Below are positions 1 through 12,200 of a stretch of DNA of 64,000 nucleotides, in pieces. Position 1 is the first letter of the stretch, and the number at the start of each line of letters is the position of its first letter. The DNA comes from Ceratorhiza oryzae-sativae (Eukaryota; Basidiomycota; Agaricomycetes; Cantharellales; Ceratobasidiaceae). The translations under genes were made by a program, and so were the position numbers. The notes beneath the pieces were generated by a model that saw only the letters and a program-made list of their open reading frames with translations, did not search any database and was not told the DNA's origin. The stretch is taken from positions 1 through 64,000 of the forward strand of contig JARWMV010000064.1 of NCBI GenBank assembly GCA_030998015.1. The letters run 5' to 3'.

Positions 1-346
1 GTGACGATCTTCGGGCAGCAGATACCGCCGAAGAGTAGCTATCGATAGAGCATGAGATCGCTTTGATAGCGTAAGCGGTTGCCGTGATATGAGCAGTGCG
101 ATGTTGTAATCAATATCTCTTGATAAGAGGAAATATCGCAACCTCTGTATCTCTCTGAAATCTTAGTGTAAAAACTTAATAAAATATGCGTAGGAAAGCG
201 GGAAATTTGTACTATTTAATGGAACTGTAAATAGTACAATTTGGAGCACATACAAATTCAAGTATTTCACAAATTAATTACAGAGGCATCACTTGAGGTT
301 GGCAGAGCAGACTAAAATAATAGAAAAATGTTAGTGATCCATAACA
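1..346 (-). repeat. LTR fragment, 1.3 kb LTR family (cut by window edge)
   Basis: This stretch matches the last ~345 bp of the complete LTR at 36786-37130 in the same direction, and the reverse complement of the LTR beginning at 37624. It ends in ATAACA at 346, the LTR terminus. The TATA box seen in the other copies puts transcription of this copy on the minus strand. The rest of the LTR lies left of the window. It abuts Helitron helicase sequence directly, so it inserted into that relic. Confidence 0.85.
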
Positions 347-770
347 ACCTGTCTCCATATGACAGAATCTGCAATGGGACCAGAGGTGTTGTGGTTAAAG
401 CCAAAGAGTGATTGTTGGCAATGAAGCTATTAACAGGCACTGGGGCAGGTCAGCTGTTTTTTAAATCTTCCATATAGATTTTTGTATACTGACTCAGTCC
501 ATAGGTGACACTGTATTTATACCAAGAGTCACACTCTCCTCTGAGGAGGAAGACTTTGGTTTTTTGTTGGAGTGTCACCAATGTACTGTGCAACTGGCAT
601 TTGCCATGACTATCAATAAATCTCAAAGACAGTCTGTGAAATATGTAGGACTGGACTTGGAACATGGAGTGTTTTCCCATGGACAGTTATATGTTGCACT
701 CTCAAGATGTACTTCTGCTTCCATGATTAAAATTTTGAATAGATCTTCTGAGCCTGTCTTGAATAACTGA
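347..770 (+). pseudogene. Helitron PIF1-like helicase C-terminal relic
   Basis: The C-terminal end of a PIF1-family (SF1B) DNA helicase of the kind carried by Helitron rolling-circle transposons. From 347 one frame reads LSPYDRICNGTRGVVVKA and then stops. The next recognisable block (564-770, another frame) has the motif [10 protein letters not shown] followed by YVGLDL and [14 protein letters not shown], the hallmark end of Helitron helicases. The usual Gly after KSQ is Arg here. At least one frame change and stops separate the blocks, so this is dead. The upstream helicase, Rep and zinc-finger parts are missing, replaced on the left by an inserted LTR. Confidence 0.9.
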
Positions 771-974
771 AATATTTTCTTTTGCATTTTGTCATTCTAC
801 CTTTTTCAAGTTATCAGCTATTTCTCTTTGCTCCTCTTTTTGTGTTTGCTGTCTTATATTGCCCAATTGTCAATCAAACACATGAATTATTTTAAACATG
901 AAAATAGCTATTGCAAAAACCAGCCAGTTGTGTCTATGGGGCTTAAAGTTCAGATTATATAATAGGTATATGCA

Positions 975-1021
975 TGTCAGGTTGTGACACCCACTTAGTG
1001 ATAACTAAGTGGTGTGACAAC
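975..1021. repeat. Imperfect palindrome ending in LTR-like termini
   Basis: The arms contain a perfect CACTTAGT / ACTAAGTG pair around GATA, flanked by GGTTGTGACA on one side and TGTGACAACC on the other. The left arm joins sequence resembling the terminus of the gypsy LTR at 58937 (ATGCATGTCAGNTTGTGACA). It may be two abutting LTR ends in opposite orientation, or a Helitron 3' hairpin. Neither is proven. Confidence 0.45.
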
Positions 1022-1241
1022 CCTATTCAGGGAATCACACATCAGCCCCACCTTAACCAGAGGCCTTAGCAGATGACTGGGCAACACCAAGTGATGAACC
1101 CAAGCCATTGATCAGGACTATAAGTGGAGGTATCATCCTCATTAACTGTACTTCAAGAGTATATGTCAGGGCCTAGAGACCTGGTTGTGACATCTTTATC
1201 CTTGGCTTTGAGCCCTTGAATCTGCCTTTGCCTCACAAGCA

Positions 1242-1410
1242 TTAGGCATAACCATTCAGGTCATTAGCTCTGACAACCACTTCCTGCATCTTACCACACC
1301 CCTTCACTGTGCATCCACCCCTTGGCTTTGCAGTTTGACCTCTGGCTGCCATAGCCCATAGGTCCACCATCACCTCAAAAGTGTTTTGTCTTATACATTC
1401 AGGTGGTGGC
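1242..1410 (-). repeat. Dispersed repeat, copy 1
   Basis: Read on the minus strand this matches about 31575-31690 on the plus strand. Shared blocks include GGTGATGG.GACCTAT.GGCTATG and TGTGCAGTGAAGG-like runs. A short minus-strand reading frame (1242-1439, 65 codons) overlaps it but resembles no family I know. It is probably part of an unidentified transposable element. Confidence 0.5.
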
Positions 1411-2159
1411 TCTGACATGTTTGTATCCACCTTAGGCATCTGGTGACCTATAATCAGCCAGGAATCAAAATGCTGCTGGTCAATGTTGTCTCAGTGGTGA
1501 ACCTGATTGGGATGTTGACAAGGAGGGCTTTGGATGGCTACCAATGGGTCTCCTTTGGCACTTTTCATTGCTAAACTAAGATAGAATAGTCCCAATTTTC
1601 CTGAAATCCAATGGACACAAATATCTCAATCAACAACTCCAACACCAAAATGCAACATATTATGCCCAGTACTCATGAAACTTGATCTGCTGAAATCCGA
1701 AAATATTGGCAGAGGTGCTCCATTCATCCTATTCTTAAATCAACACCTATTTAAGGCATCCTATGTCAAAACAAGCCATCTGGAGGTTTTTCAATAGTCC
1801 GGTTCACCCCGGAAATCAGGTCATATGCACCATTACTTCCCCCCTCCTGGAATTTCACATTGAAAACTTCAATTCAGGTGCTTGTGTGAGCCTTCTACAG
1901 GCGGGTATTCATGGCAGATATTTCATTTTCCTCAATTCTGTGTAAAGCTCAAGTTGGCCAAAAGTGGATCTTAAATTGGACCAGCCTCCAGCCTGTCGGC
2001 CCTGGTAGCCTGGTGTTGCAGTGGCATGTATGCGTGACCTTAGCGCTAATCACGCTCCCGCGGATGAGAATTCAGAGGCGAACGCCGATTCGAGGCACCA
2101 GCGCTTCACCAACCCTAGACAACGAATCGTCACAGCACCTTGCACACACAACCAAATCG

Positions 2160-2618
2160 ATGGACAAGAAGAAAAATACGGCCGATAGGTTTAGCGAAAA
2201 CCTGAGGCGCCACGGTCGGATGATCAAAGATATCCTAAGATCGCGCTCGCCCAACCCTCCAGCTCCTGGCGTGGCAGGCTCAAGCCAGGCGGAGTCATCC
2301 AAAGGCCAGAAGCTCAAGGAGAAGGCACCAGCTTCAGCTAAAGCATCGCAGGCTGTGTTTATGGCCAGTGTCGGATTTGTACCCAGTATTCAGTCCGTTA
2401 TTGACATGGTCATGCGCTGTGTTGGCAACGTACCGGCAAGTTTGGTCAGAAAATAATCTGAACAGCCAGCTGATTGAAAATCGATAGTTGGCCGTGAGCA
2501 ACAAAGAAGATTACAAGCAGATTGCATCAGATATAACCAAAACCATTGGCGTTCTCAAGAGCCATGCGAGCGAGCTAGCAGGCAATCAGATGAGCAATGG
2601 GCTTTTAGCCACGATCAA
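2160..2618 (+). pseudogene. N-terminal exon of NLR gene 1, frame-broken
   Basis: Opens at ATG 2160 with a basic stretch (MDKKKNTADRF, then LRRHGRMIKDILRSRSP) that parallels the start of the second NLR at 9274. The frame closes at 2456 just after NVPASLVRK. Homologous sequence continues one frame over (LAVSNKEDYKQIASD, then ASELAGNQMSNGLLATIK) up to a GTTAGT donor at 2619. An in-frame TAG at 2485 replaces what is CAG in gene 2. The change of frame lies at the same place and has the same size in gene 2. This N-terminal region may therefore be lost from the product, or joined by an unrecognised intron. Confidence 0.7.
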
Positions 2619-2665
2619 GTTAGTAGCTCTAATGCTGAATTGAAGGTGACTTAGTTCGGATGTAG

Positions 2666-5600
2666 GGACCTCGAACGTCAAGCACGTCACATTGAGAACA
2701 AGCAGAGCAAAAATATGGCGACCACATACATGAATGCCGAGGATGACGCGGAAGACATCATACACTGCTATCGGGCGGTTGAAGTGCTACTGCGACAGCT
2801 TCAGGTCAGTGTAGACTGTAAGATGTTCGAAGTGCTTCCGCTGATGACGGAACAGACCGATACAGTGCTCAACATATGGACGGTCACAAAGGAAAACTCG
2901 GCCTTGGCAAAGGAACAACTGAACATGACAACCGAAATTCGAATGGTGGGTATATCTACTTATTTTGAAGCACATGAACAACTTCTGAGTGCATAATTTC
3001 AGGAAAATGCATTGCAGTCCGTCACGGCGGCTCTGTATAACTCGAGCGATATGACAAATCTCCGCACTGAGTGCACTATGAAAACGCGGGAGGACATTCT
3101 CCAAGAGCTCCAAAAATGGGCAAGGAGCCCCGAAGGGGCGAAGGTATACTGGATGAACGGCATGGCTGGGACGGGAAAGACAACCATCGCCTATAGCCTG
3201 TGCAAGCGACTCGAATCATCGCAACAGCTCGCCGCTAGCTTCTTCTGCTCTAGGTCCCGACCCGATTGCAGAAACGTTGCTCGGATAGTCCCTAGCATAG
3301 CCTACCAGCTATCTCGAATATGTTTGCCGTACAAGAAAGAACTAATCCTGGCGCTGGGGCTCGATCAGGGCAACGCCGCTCTGGAGCTGAGTGCGCAGTT
3401 CCAGAGGCTTTTGTACGGACCTCTGATAAAGGTCAAGGACTTGCTACCCGCCGGACTGCTGGTGGTGGTCATCGATGCGCTGGACGAGTGTGAGGATCGC
3501 CGAGACGCCATGCGAGTGCTAAATACACTCATGCAGTTCGCCCAGGAGCTGCCGATCAAGTTCTTTGTAACGTGTCGACCAGATACCGACTTGTTGAACA
3601 GGATGTCTTCTGCCGGATCTCGCAGCGGATCGCTCTATCACTTGCATGATGTCGAGCAGTCGCTCGTTCAGGCCGATATCGAGACCTACCTCGAGTCAAA
3701 GCTGGGGCCGATTGGCATCACCACTGCGCAGCTCAACGTTCTTGCACAACGCGCAGGCAATCTGTTCATCTACGCGTCTACGATTGTGCAATACGTTGCG
3801 CCAGATGACTCGTGGTGCGATCACAAGGAACGCCTGGATGAAATTGTAGCCATGGACAGCAGTTCCGGCACCAACGCATACAAACAGCTCGATGGATTGT
3901 ATACGGCAATTCTCTCTGCAGCACTGGATAGGTGGGACGAGGGGTCCAGGGAGAAGATCCGGATTCAACAGGTACTGCAAGCAGTCATATACACGAGCGA
4001 GCCATTGAGCCTAATAGCATTGGCGGATATACTACGATTCAGAGACGATGCGCAAGTGAAAAGTGCCATCGAGCCCCTCAGGGCAGTGCTTAACGTCGAC
4101 GACGCGAGCGGACTGGTCTCAGCTCTGCATGCTTCATTTCCGGACTACATGCTCACTTCATCCCCTTCTGATAAATTCTACTACAATCCGGAAGATTGTC
4201 ATCGCGCATTGGCTGTAGGATGCTTTGGAACTATGGAACGCCTACTGAAGTTCAACATCTGCGGGCTCGAGTCGTCCTACACACTTGATGCAGATGTGCC
4301 TGAAATATCTACTCGAATCCAAGCGGCGGTTCCCCTACAACTTGAATATGCATGCCGATACTGGAGCGACCACATGAGGCGCAGTGGTCGCATGGGAGAA
4401 GAGGATGAAACTCTCTGTGTGGCATTGGGCAAGTTTCTGCGCAGCCAAGTGCTGTTCTGGATCGAGGTGACAAACCTGCTGAAGACCAATCAGGAAAGTA
4501 TACGAGCTTTGTTCGATGCGCGAACCTGGATCCAGGTATGCACAAGACTCGAGTCTATCTGCCCAAGGCTAACAATACACAAATAGGGTGCTGCCATCGA
4601 TACAGATCTTGTGGCGCTGTACCAAGATGCAACCAGGCTGTTGACAGTCATGTCGGGATCCCTCGCACGTATGAGCACACCTCACATCTACGTATCGGTG
4701 ATGGCGCTGTGGGACAAGGAATCAAGCCTATGGAAATGGCATGGGCCTCGAATGCGAGGTCTTGTCAAAGCGCGAGGTCCGGGCATAGATGAGAGGAGGC
4801 CAAAAGCACTCGTAACTTGGAAGGCCGATCGTCCCACAACTTCCATGGCAGTCTCACCAAGCGGCCGAGTGCTGGTCACTAGCTCTGCTTATGATGGCAT
4901 TTGCATGTGGGAGGCACACACTGGTCGCCGTATCTCCAGCCCTTTCAACGGATATGTCAGTCACGTGGCCACACTTGCATTTGCACTCGACGGCGCTTCG
5001 TTTGCATCTGGTTCATTGGATGCAACCATTTGTATCTGGGATGCACACACTGCCCAACCCATTAGCAATCGAATGAGCGGGCACACAGGCGGGGTTACAT
5101 CCATATCCTACACTCCAGATGGCCAGCATATTGCATCGGGATCTCTTGACCATACTATTCGCATCTGGAATGTGTCCACTGGAAGTCAAGTCACTTGCAT
5201 CACAGGGCATACTGATTCGGTCCTATCCGTTGCCTACTCACCCGACGGTGGTCATTTGGTGTCTGGGTCCAGCGATTGTACTATGTGTATCTGGGATGTG
5301 TGTACAGGGGATCTTGTGCTTGGGCCACTGAGAGGTCACACAGGCTTCGTTAGGTCTGTGGCATACTCGCCCGACGGTCGCGATATCGCATCCGGATCTG
5401 AGGATAAGACCATCGGCATTTGGGATGCCAGCACAGGATTATTGCTTGCCACCCCGTTTGAGGGACACGCTGGCTCTATTTACAGTGTATCATACTCGCC
5501 GGATGGCAGCCGTATACTATCTGGGTCAGACGATGGGACTGTGCGCGTGTGGGATGCGCATACAGGGCAGACTGTGTCTGGCCCATTCCGTGCATCCGGG

Positions 5601-6806
5601 GAGTCCGCCCCCCCTGCGTTCGTTCTAGATGCGACCCAGGTCCTGTTCGTTTCGATCGACGGTATAGCATACATATGGGATGTACAGGCACGGGTTGCAG
5701 ATGTGGGTATGCCAGACGCGGAGATCAATCCAGTCCGGTCTCTAGCGTTCTCTCCAGACAGCCGGCTCATTGTGTCTGGCTCTGACAATTGGACTGTCTC
5801 TATCTGGGATGTGGTGACTGGGACAAGAGTACTGGGTCCACTGATCGGACACACCAGGGAGGTTGCGTCAGTTGCATATTCGCCTTGTGGCAGTCGCGTT
5901 GCCTCTGCTTCTTTTGACGGTACAGTACGGATATGGGATGCACTCAGCGGATCTCTGATTGGTGAACCATATACCGGTCATGAAAATGATGCCGTGGGAG
6001 TTGTATTCTCGCCGGATGGTAGCCGAGTTGCGTCTTGCGGTAAGGACAAGACTATACATGTCTGGAACGTGGAGTCTCGGGATCTGGTAGCTCAGCCGTT
6101 CCAAGGGCACACAGATTGGGTTGGCTCGTTGTCGTTTTCACCAGACGGAAAGTCCCTCGCCTCCATCTCTAGAGATGAAACTATAAGAATATGGAATGTC
6201 GAGTCGGGAACTCTAGCGGGCGGTCCCTTTCAAGGTGGTGACTGGGCTATCACATATTCTCCCGATGGCAGCCGACTTGCATTCGACTTTAAGAATGGAC
6301 TTGTAGTTTGTGACGCGGCTACTGGGCGCATCTTGACTGTACTATGCATGGGGCATTCGGGCCAAGTCACTTCTATTTGTTTCTCACCCAACGGCCGCTA
6401 TGTCGTTTCTGGCTACTCAGACCGATCTGTGCGGATGTGGGATGAGGGAATCCCGGTCGCCGATCTGTCATTTGCCCATTCGAACATGACATCATCTGTC
6501 GCGTTCTCCGGCGATGGACGATACATCGCTTCCAGCTCCTGGGACGGATCGATTCGTGTGTGGGACGCTCACGCGCTTGCGTCCAGAACCATGGACCAAC
6601 CGAGCTGGGAGGGATTGGATGAGGACGGGTGGGTAGTCCGCCGCGATGGCACTCGTCTGTTTGGGGTGCCGGATGACCTACGGGCTGGGCTTAAATATCC
6701 GCGGAACGTGTCGGTGATCTGTCCACATCGGGAATGGGAGTTGGACTTTACGGACGCATATATGGGGAAGGAGTGGGCGAAGTGTTATGTTTCAGAATAT
6801 CGATGA
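2666..6806 (+). CDS. NACHT-WD40 STAND (NLR-like) protein, gene 1
   Basis: Signal-transduction NTPase of the fungal NLR-like type: a NACHT switch followed by a WD40 sensor, a class linked to non-self recognition. The exons are 2666-2945, 3003-4535 and 4587-6806, with GT..AG introns of 57 and 51 nt and phases that fit. From ATG 2715 it gives 1,327 aa. The Walker A GMAGTGKT lies near residues 130-137, Walker B LLVVVIDALDE near 228-238, and a VTCRPD sensor follows. Fourteen WD repeats, ending IWD/VWD, run from about 670 to 1,270, then a conserved tail (EGLDEDGWVVRRDG). A 48-nt class intron (2619-2665) links to the broken N-terminal exon. The true start is unsure. The 57-nt intron is absent from gene 2. 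Confidence 0.85.
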
Positions 6807-8845
6807 TATGGCATCGCCAGAGTTGGTATAACGCTTTTTTCTTTGACTGCTTGGCTGTTCAATACATGAAAAAAAATGTTTCAAGGTGATGATGTGGGAT
6901 CGATCAATGTATGCAATACGTCATATACTCCCCAACTATTGATGGTCTGGATGCGGTTCTGTGAGATAAAACGCGAACTGCTTCGCGCGCCACATGCCGC
7001 GACAGGCGAATTCATCTTTCGCTCGCAGGCGCTCTACATGCTCAGGCAAACTACATGCGACGATAATATTATGCAGAGGACGCGTCGAGATAACAGCTAT
7101 AGAACGGTATAATATAATGCAAATGCCCGGCCGCTTCTAGAACTCTATTCACATGTGGCATCGGCCGCAGAGTGGAGTCTTTTGCCGCACCCTGGAAATC
7201 GGCTGGAAGAGCAGCTGCGGAATCACGTGATAGTTTTCCCACGTAATGGCTTGACCTGCCACGCTCGGCCGGGCACACTCTCGGCACAGATGTCCCCTCT
7301 CTTGACGAGTCGCCGTGTTGTGGTGGGGAAATGTGTGCTGTGGGGCAGACTAGACAGAAGACGTGGTGTGGGGTGTCAGAGGTCCGTGTTCGCGCCCTAT
7401 TGAGATCCCCTGCAAGACGGCGCCTCGCCTGGACCCCGGTGTTGACTATTGCGTTCGGCTCCCGTGTTCTCACTATTAATTGGTGGTCTTGGATGCACCT
7501 CCCTCGCTGTATCCCGGCCAAGGAGTTGCGCAGAATGCAATCGGCTGCCTCATTTTCTGGGACGTGGATCCCTTCAGGTTGGAATTTTTGTGTCCCGACC
7601 ACGTGTGTATCGTTCGGATGCTTGCCAACCAACGGGGGTCGTCCAGCTACGTCATTGAGCGTCATCGCTCACCTTGCCACACAAGAATCATGCCGGGTCG
7701 GATCGACAGAACAGAGCCATGATCGATCTCCCGAAACTCGGCTCGGGTTGTTCGGTCGCACTCGAACGTCGTCTGCTATGTTTCTGACTAGCGTGCTTGG
7801 AATGCAGCACACCATGTGTTGCGGGACCGAACCAAGCACGTAGGATACTGGCTTGAGAAATTGCGTGTTGGGGTAGAGTATTTCGATGTGTGTGTTGGAC
7901 GGGAGGTTGATCGGAATTCGCTTTTGGTTGTCCATGCTCAGTCCCCGAAGAAACGCTCCAAGTCCGAAAAATATCCATGGACGACTGGTATATATCCATG
8001 CGCGGTTGGAATCGAGCCACGCAACGGCTCGCGCACACAAATGAGCCAAGGCCACCACCAGGTCTGGCATCCGGAACATCCATCCCAGATCCCTTGTAGC
8101 ATGAACAAGTTCAAAAGGGGGTCTGGTGATGCATGGCCCAGTGCGTGCGAGTGTTCTTTGACAACCATGGCGGTATCAAGTACTCCACAACAGCAAGGTG
8201 CGGTTCTTTCATCTCGCTGGTCGATGTGTGTTTGGCAGTTTTGTGATAGCCGCCTGTTGAGGTATGTCCACTTGGCTCGGAACTCGCCGCAATGGCGCAA
8301 CATGTGCCACGCTCGACTCTCGGCCGGCATTTCGCAACTTGGCCCCATTCACGCTACTCGGATCGTTGCCTGATTTGTCCAACCCGCGAGTGTCGACCAT
8401 CACGACTGATGTGCCCGAAAGATCCGCGGTCGACCATGGGACAGTTAATCGACTGGTGCCCCCCGGTCTATTCGAACAGCCACATAATACGCTGCAATTT
8501 TCCCCCCAGGCTAGGTAAAATCAGCTGTTGAATCAACACCATCGGACCGGGCACACGTAGGGAAACCACAGGATGCATGGGTGTAGAGGTGAGAGACTGT
8601 GCGCCATCAACCCCGCCCAGGCTAGGCATGGCGATGGGCATGGGAATGACGGCAGAGATGGAGCAGGGGTCACGTTTTGGTCCGGGACGTTCACCTATCC
8701 CTTGTTCACGAACAAAAGAGTGGGCGGCATCCCAAGGTGCGCAGTGTACGGCCACTTTGCTCAAGGGGTGAAATTTGTAGGCGCGTATCTTTCCATGTAC
8801 AATTGCTCAATATCCAGCGCGGGGTCGCTGCATTGATGTGCCTGT
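6807..8845. other. Intergenic interval, no supported gene
   Basis: GC-balanced sequence between the two NLR genes. Several open frames of 60-200 codons occur on both strands, but they overlap one another, match no family I know, and show no consistent splice signals. I see nothing I can support as a gene. Confidence 0.5.
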
Positions 8846-9110
8846 TGCTGCGACCCACTAGGGAGGCTGTACGGTCATAAAAGAAGTGAAAGGGAGGGAT
8901 GCGAAGGTATTTCGACTTAAAGATTAGGATCGAACTCCATTGGCATATGTTCACGTCCTGTACATCAAATATAGATATGATTCCAATACGTTGGTTCATA
9001 GCTAACTAAACAAAAAGTCAAACAAGAAATTCAACGTGTACGCATTGCTCAATTAGGCCCTAGAGTCCTTGCTTCATGATCAGATGCCTGGGGTAAGGCT
9101 GTACCTCGTG
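8846..9110 (+). repeat. Diverged duplicated block upstream of NLR gene 2
   Basis: Matches about 20925-21200 in the same direction. Shared runs include GGATGCGAAGGTATTTCGAC, TTCACGTCCTGTACATC and GGGTAAGGCTG with CCTCGTGGCT. The block sits just upstream of the second NLR. The distant copy suggests a former segmental duplication, or an unidentified repeat, broken later by the copia insertion. Confidence 0.65.
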
Positions 9111-9273
9111 GCTGACAGAGGGCTGTGTTATTATACCTGTGTGCGTGAAATGAGCGCTAATCCCCCCCTCTAGGATGACTGTCCAGATATGAGCACCTGC
9201 AAGGAGTGCCTGTGGTTATACCAACCCTAGCCGCCAGCTCGCCGCATCATTCGCAACGCACAAGACTAGAACG

Positions 9274-12200
9274 ATGGATACCACGACATCCCGGACGGCC
9301 AGGCTCATGAAACACCTCAGACGCCCCGGTCGAACGATCAAACATATCCTCACATCGCGGTTGCCTAACCCTGCAGCACCGGTCGCACCAGGCTCATCCT
9401 CGGCGGCGTCATCGAACTGCTCAAAGCCCAAGGATTCAGCTGGAGCCAAGCCATCAAAGGCTGCGCTTGCAGACAGTGCCAAACCCGTACCTCTTATTCA
9501 TCTGGTCGGCGACATACTTATGCGCTGTATTGGCAGAGTACCGGCAAGTTTGGTCAGCAAAAAAATTGAATGACCCACTGATTGATCAAGGACAGTTGGC
9601 CGTGAGCAACCGAGGGGATTACGAGCAGATTGCGTCGGATATACTCAAAACTATCGACTTCCTCAAGAACCATGCGAGCGAGCTAACGGGCGATCTCATG
9701 AGCGATGGCCTAATAGCTACGATCAAGTAAGTAGGTTCTGATGTACGGCGTGACAAGACTGAGCGCCGAGCCAGGGAGCTAGAACTTCAAGCACGGCAAA
9801 TTGAAAATAAGCAGACACAACCCCTGGTGATAACATATTTGAATGCCGAAGCCGACGCGGAGGATATCGTGCATGGCTATCGGCGGGTTGAAATGCTACT
9901 GCGGCAGCTCCAGGTGAGTAAAGATAATAGGAAACCCTGTGGATTCCGGCTGAGCACGGAACAGAGCAACGCCATACTCAGCATTTGGAAGGGTACAATG
10001 GAACTCCAGAGTCTGGCAAAGGAGCAATTGAACGTGGACGTACTTCAGGCTGTCGGGGCAGCTCGATACAACTCGAACAGTATGGAGAAACTGCGCAATG
10101 AATGTACCTCAAGGACCCGCGAAGTTCTTCTCCAACAGCTGCAAAGATGGGCGAGCGACCCCGAGGGGGCAAAAATATACTGGATGAATGGCATGGCCGG
10201 TACAGGCAAGACAACGATCGCCTATAGCTTTTGCAAGCAACTCGAGTCATCACGCCAGCTTGGAGCCAGCTTCTTTTGCTCTAGATCTTTACCTGCGTGC
10301 AGAGACGTTAGCTGTATCATCCCGACCATAGCATACCAGCTATCTCGACTATGTTTCCCGTACAGGGAAGCACTATTCCAGGCACTAAAACTGAATCCAG
10401 ACGCGACCACTCTGGGGCTGACAGCACAGTTCGAGAAACTGGTCGATGGGCCTCTGTCAACAGTCAAGGATTCACTGCCTGCTGGACTACTGGTGGTTGT
10501 GATCGATGCTCTAGACGAATGCAATGAGCGCCAAGATGCCATGAGAGTGCTAGATACGCTCCTGCGGTTTGCTAACAAACTACCAATCAAGTTCTTTGTG
10601 ACGTGCCGACCCGATAGCGACTTATTGAACAGGATGTCTTCTGCCGGATCTCGCAGCGGGTCACTCTATCACTTGCACGACGTCGAGCAGTCGCTCGTTC
10701 AGGCTGATATCGAGACCTACCTCAAGTCAAATCTGGGGCCAATTGGTGTCACCACCGCGCAGCTCAAGGCTCTTGCGAAACGGGCTGGCAATCTATTCAT
10801 ATACGCGTCTACCATTGTGCAATATGTTGCACCTCATGATACCTGGTACGATCGCAAAGGCCGCCTGCAGGATATTTTAGCTATGGAATGCAGTTCGAGC
10901 AGCAACCCATACAAACATCTCGATAGCTTGTATACAGCCGTTCTGTGTGCGGCACTCGATGGGTGGGACGAGGGGTCCAAGGAGAAAGCCTGCATTGAAC
11001 GTGTCCTACAAACCGTCACATATGCGAGAGAGCCATTGAGTCTAATAGCATTGGCAGATATGCTACGATTCAGAGACACTGATCAAGTGAAAAGTGCCAT
11101 CGAACCCCTTAGGGCAGTGCTGAACGTCGACGACGCGAGCGGGCTGGTCTCGGCTCTGCATGCTTCATTTCCGGACTACATGCTCACTGCATCCCGCTCT
11201 GGGAAATTTTACTACAATCCGGAAGATTGTAACTGTGCGTTGGCTATAGGATGTTTTGAAACTATGGGTCGCCTACTGAAGTTCAACATCTGTGGGCTCG
11301 AGTCATCGCACACACTTGACGCAGATGTGCCTGGACTATCTACTCGAATCCAAGAGGCGGTTCCGCTACAACTTGAATATGCATGTCGATACTGGAATTA
11401 CCATATCAGACGCAGTGGCCGCATGGGAGGCACCAATAGCACCCTCTGTGCGGCTTTGAGCAGGTTCCTGCGCAATCGCTTGCTGTTCTGGATAGAAATC
11501 ACAAACCTGCTGAACGCCAATCAGGCAAGCATACAAGCGTTGTTCGAGGCGCATACTTGGATCCAGGTATGTCCAACATTTCTGTGCATTCGATTGCAGC
11601 TAACAGTCGAAAAACTAGGGCGCTGCTATTGACAAGGAGCTTGTGGCACTCTACCAAGACGCCACCAGACTCTTGACAGTGGTGTCGGGAAGCCTTGCAC
11701 GTATGAGCACACCTCACATTTATGTGTCAGCAATGGCGCTATGCGACAAGGAATCGACGATATGGAAATGGCATGGACCTCGAATGCGAGGTCTCGTCAA
11801 GGCAAGGGGTCCAGTCATGGATCTTAGAAGGCCGCTCTACACGCAGAAAACATGCAAAAATTAAGTATGATATGTTAGTACGCTGAAGTTAGTACAGGGC
11901 ATACTAATCTCATGGTACTGAATTTACTATGCCTGGTTCTGAGGACTAATTTCTAGTACTGCCCATTATGGCAACTTCCTAATCTGGACGTCATATAGTC
12001 AATTTTTTGTTATTTACCTAGCTCCAACTTTCCCCTTTAGGAAGAGTTCAAATTTACCATATATGGATAACATTATTTCCAATTTGATCAATTTCCTCAT
12101 GCAGCCACTCAGTTTTTGTCCCCTCATGCTCAAAGGGGCTATATGCTACAAAATACCCCTGCGTGTGATTACTTGTGCACTTGCTTGGGTGCACGATGCT

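Larger units (their letters stand above)
771..2159. other. Non-coding, repeat-rich interval
   Basis: No gene is supported here. It holds the AT-rich 3' flank of the Helitron relic, an imperfect palindrome around 975-1021, a dispersed repeat at about 1242-1410, and the presumed 5' flank of the first NLR gene (about 1900-2159). CpG is scarce up to about 1.9 kb, as in the old transposons on the right, and becomes common again near the NLR gene. Confidence 0.6.

Noticed and set aside
5480..5854. 124-codon minus-strand frame, with similar ones over both WD40 regions
   Set aside because: Shadows of the repetitive WD40 coding on the plus strand.
7069..8373. Several overlapping frames of 130-200 codons on both strands
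   Set aside because: They overlap each other, lack known motifs and have no consistent splice sites. High GC alone explains them.
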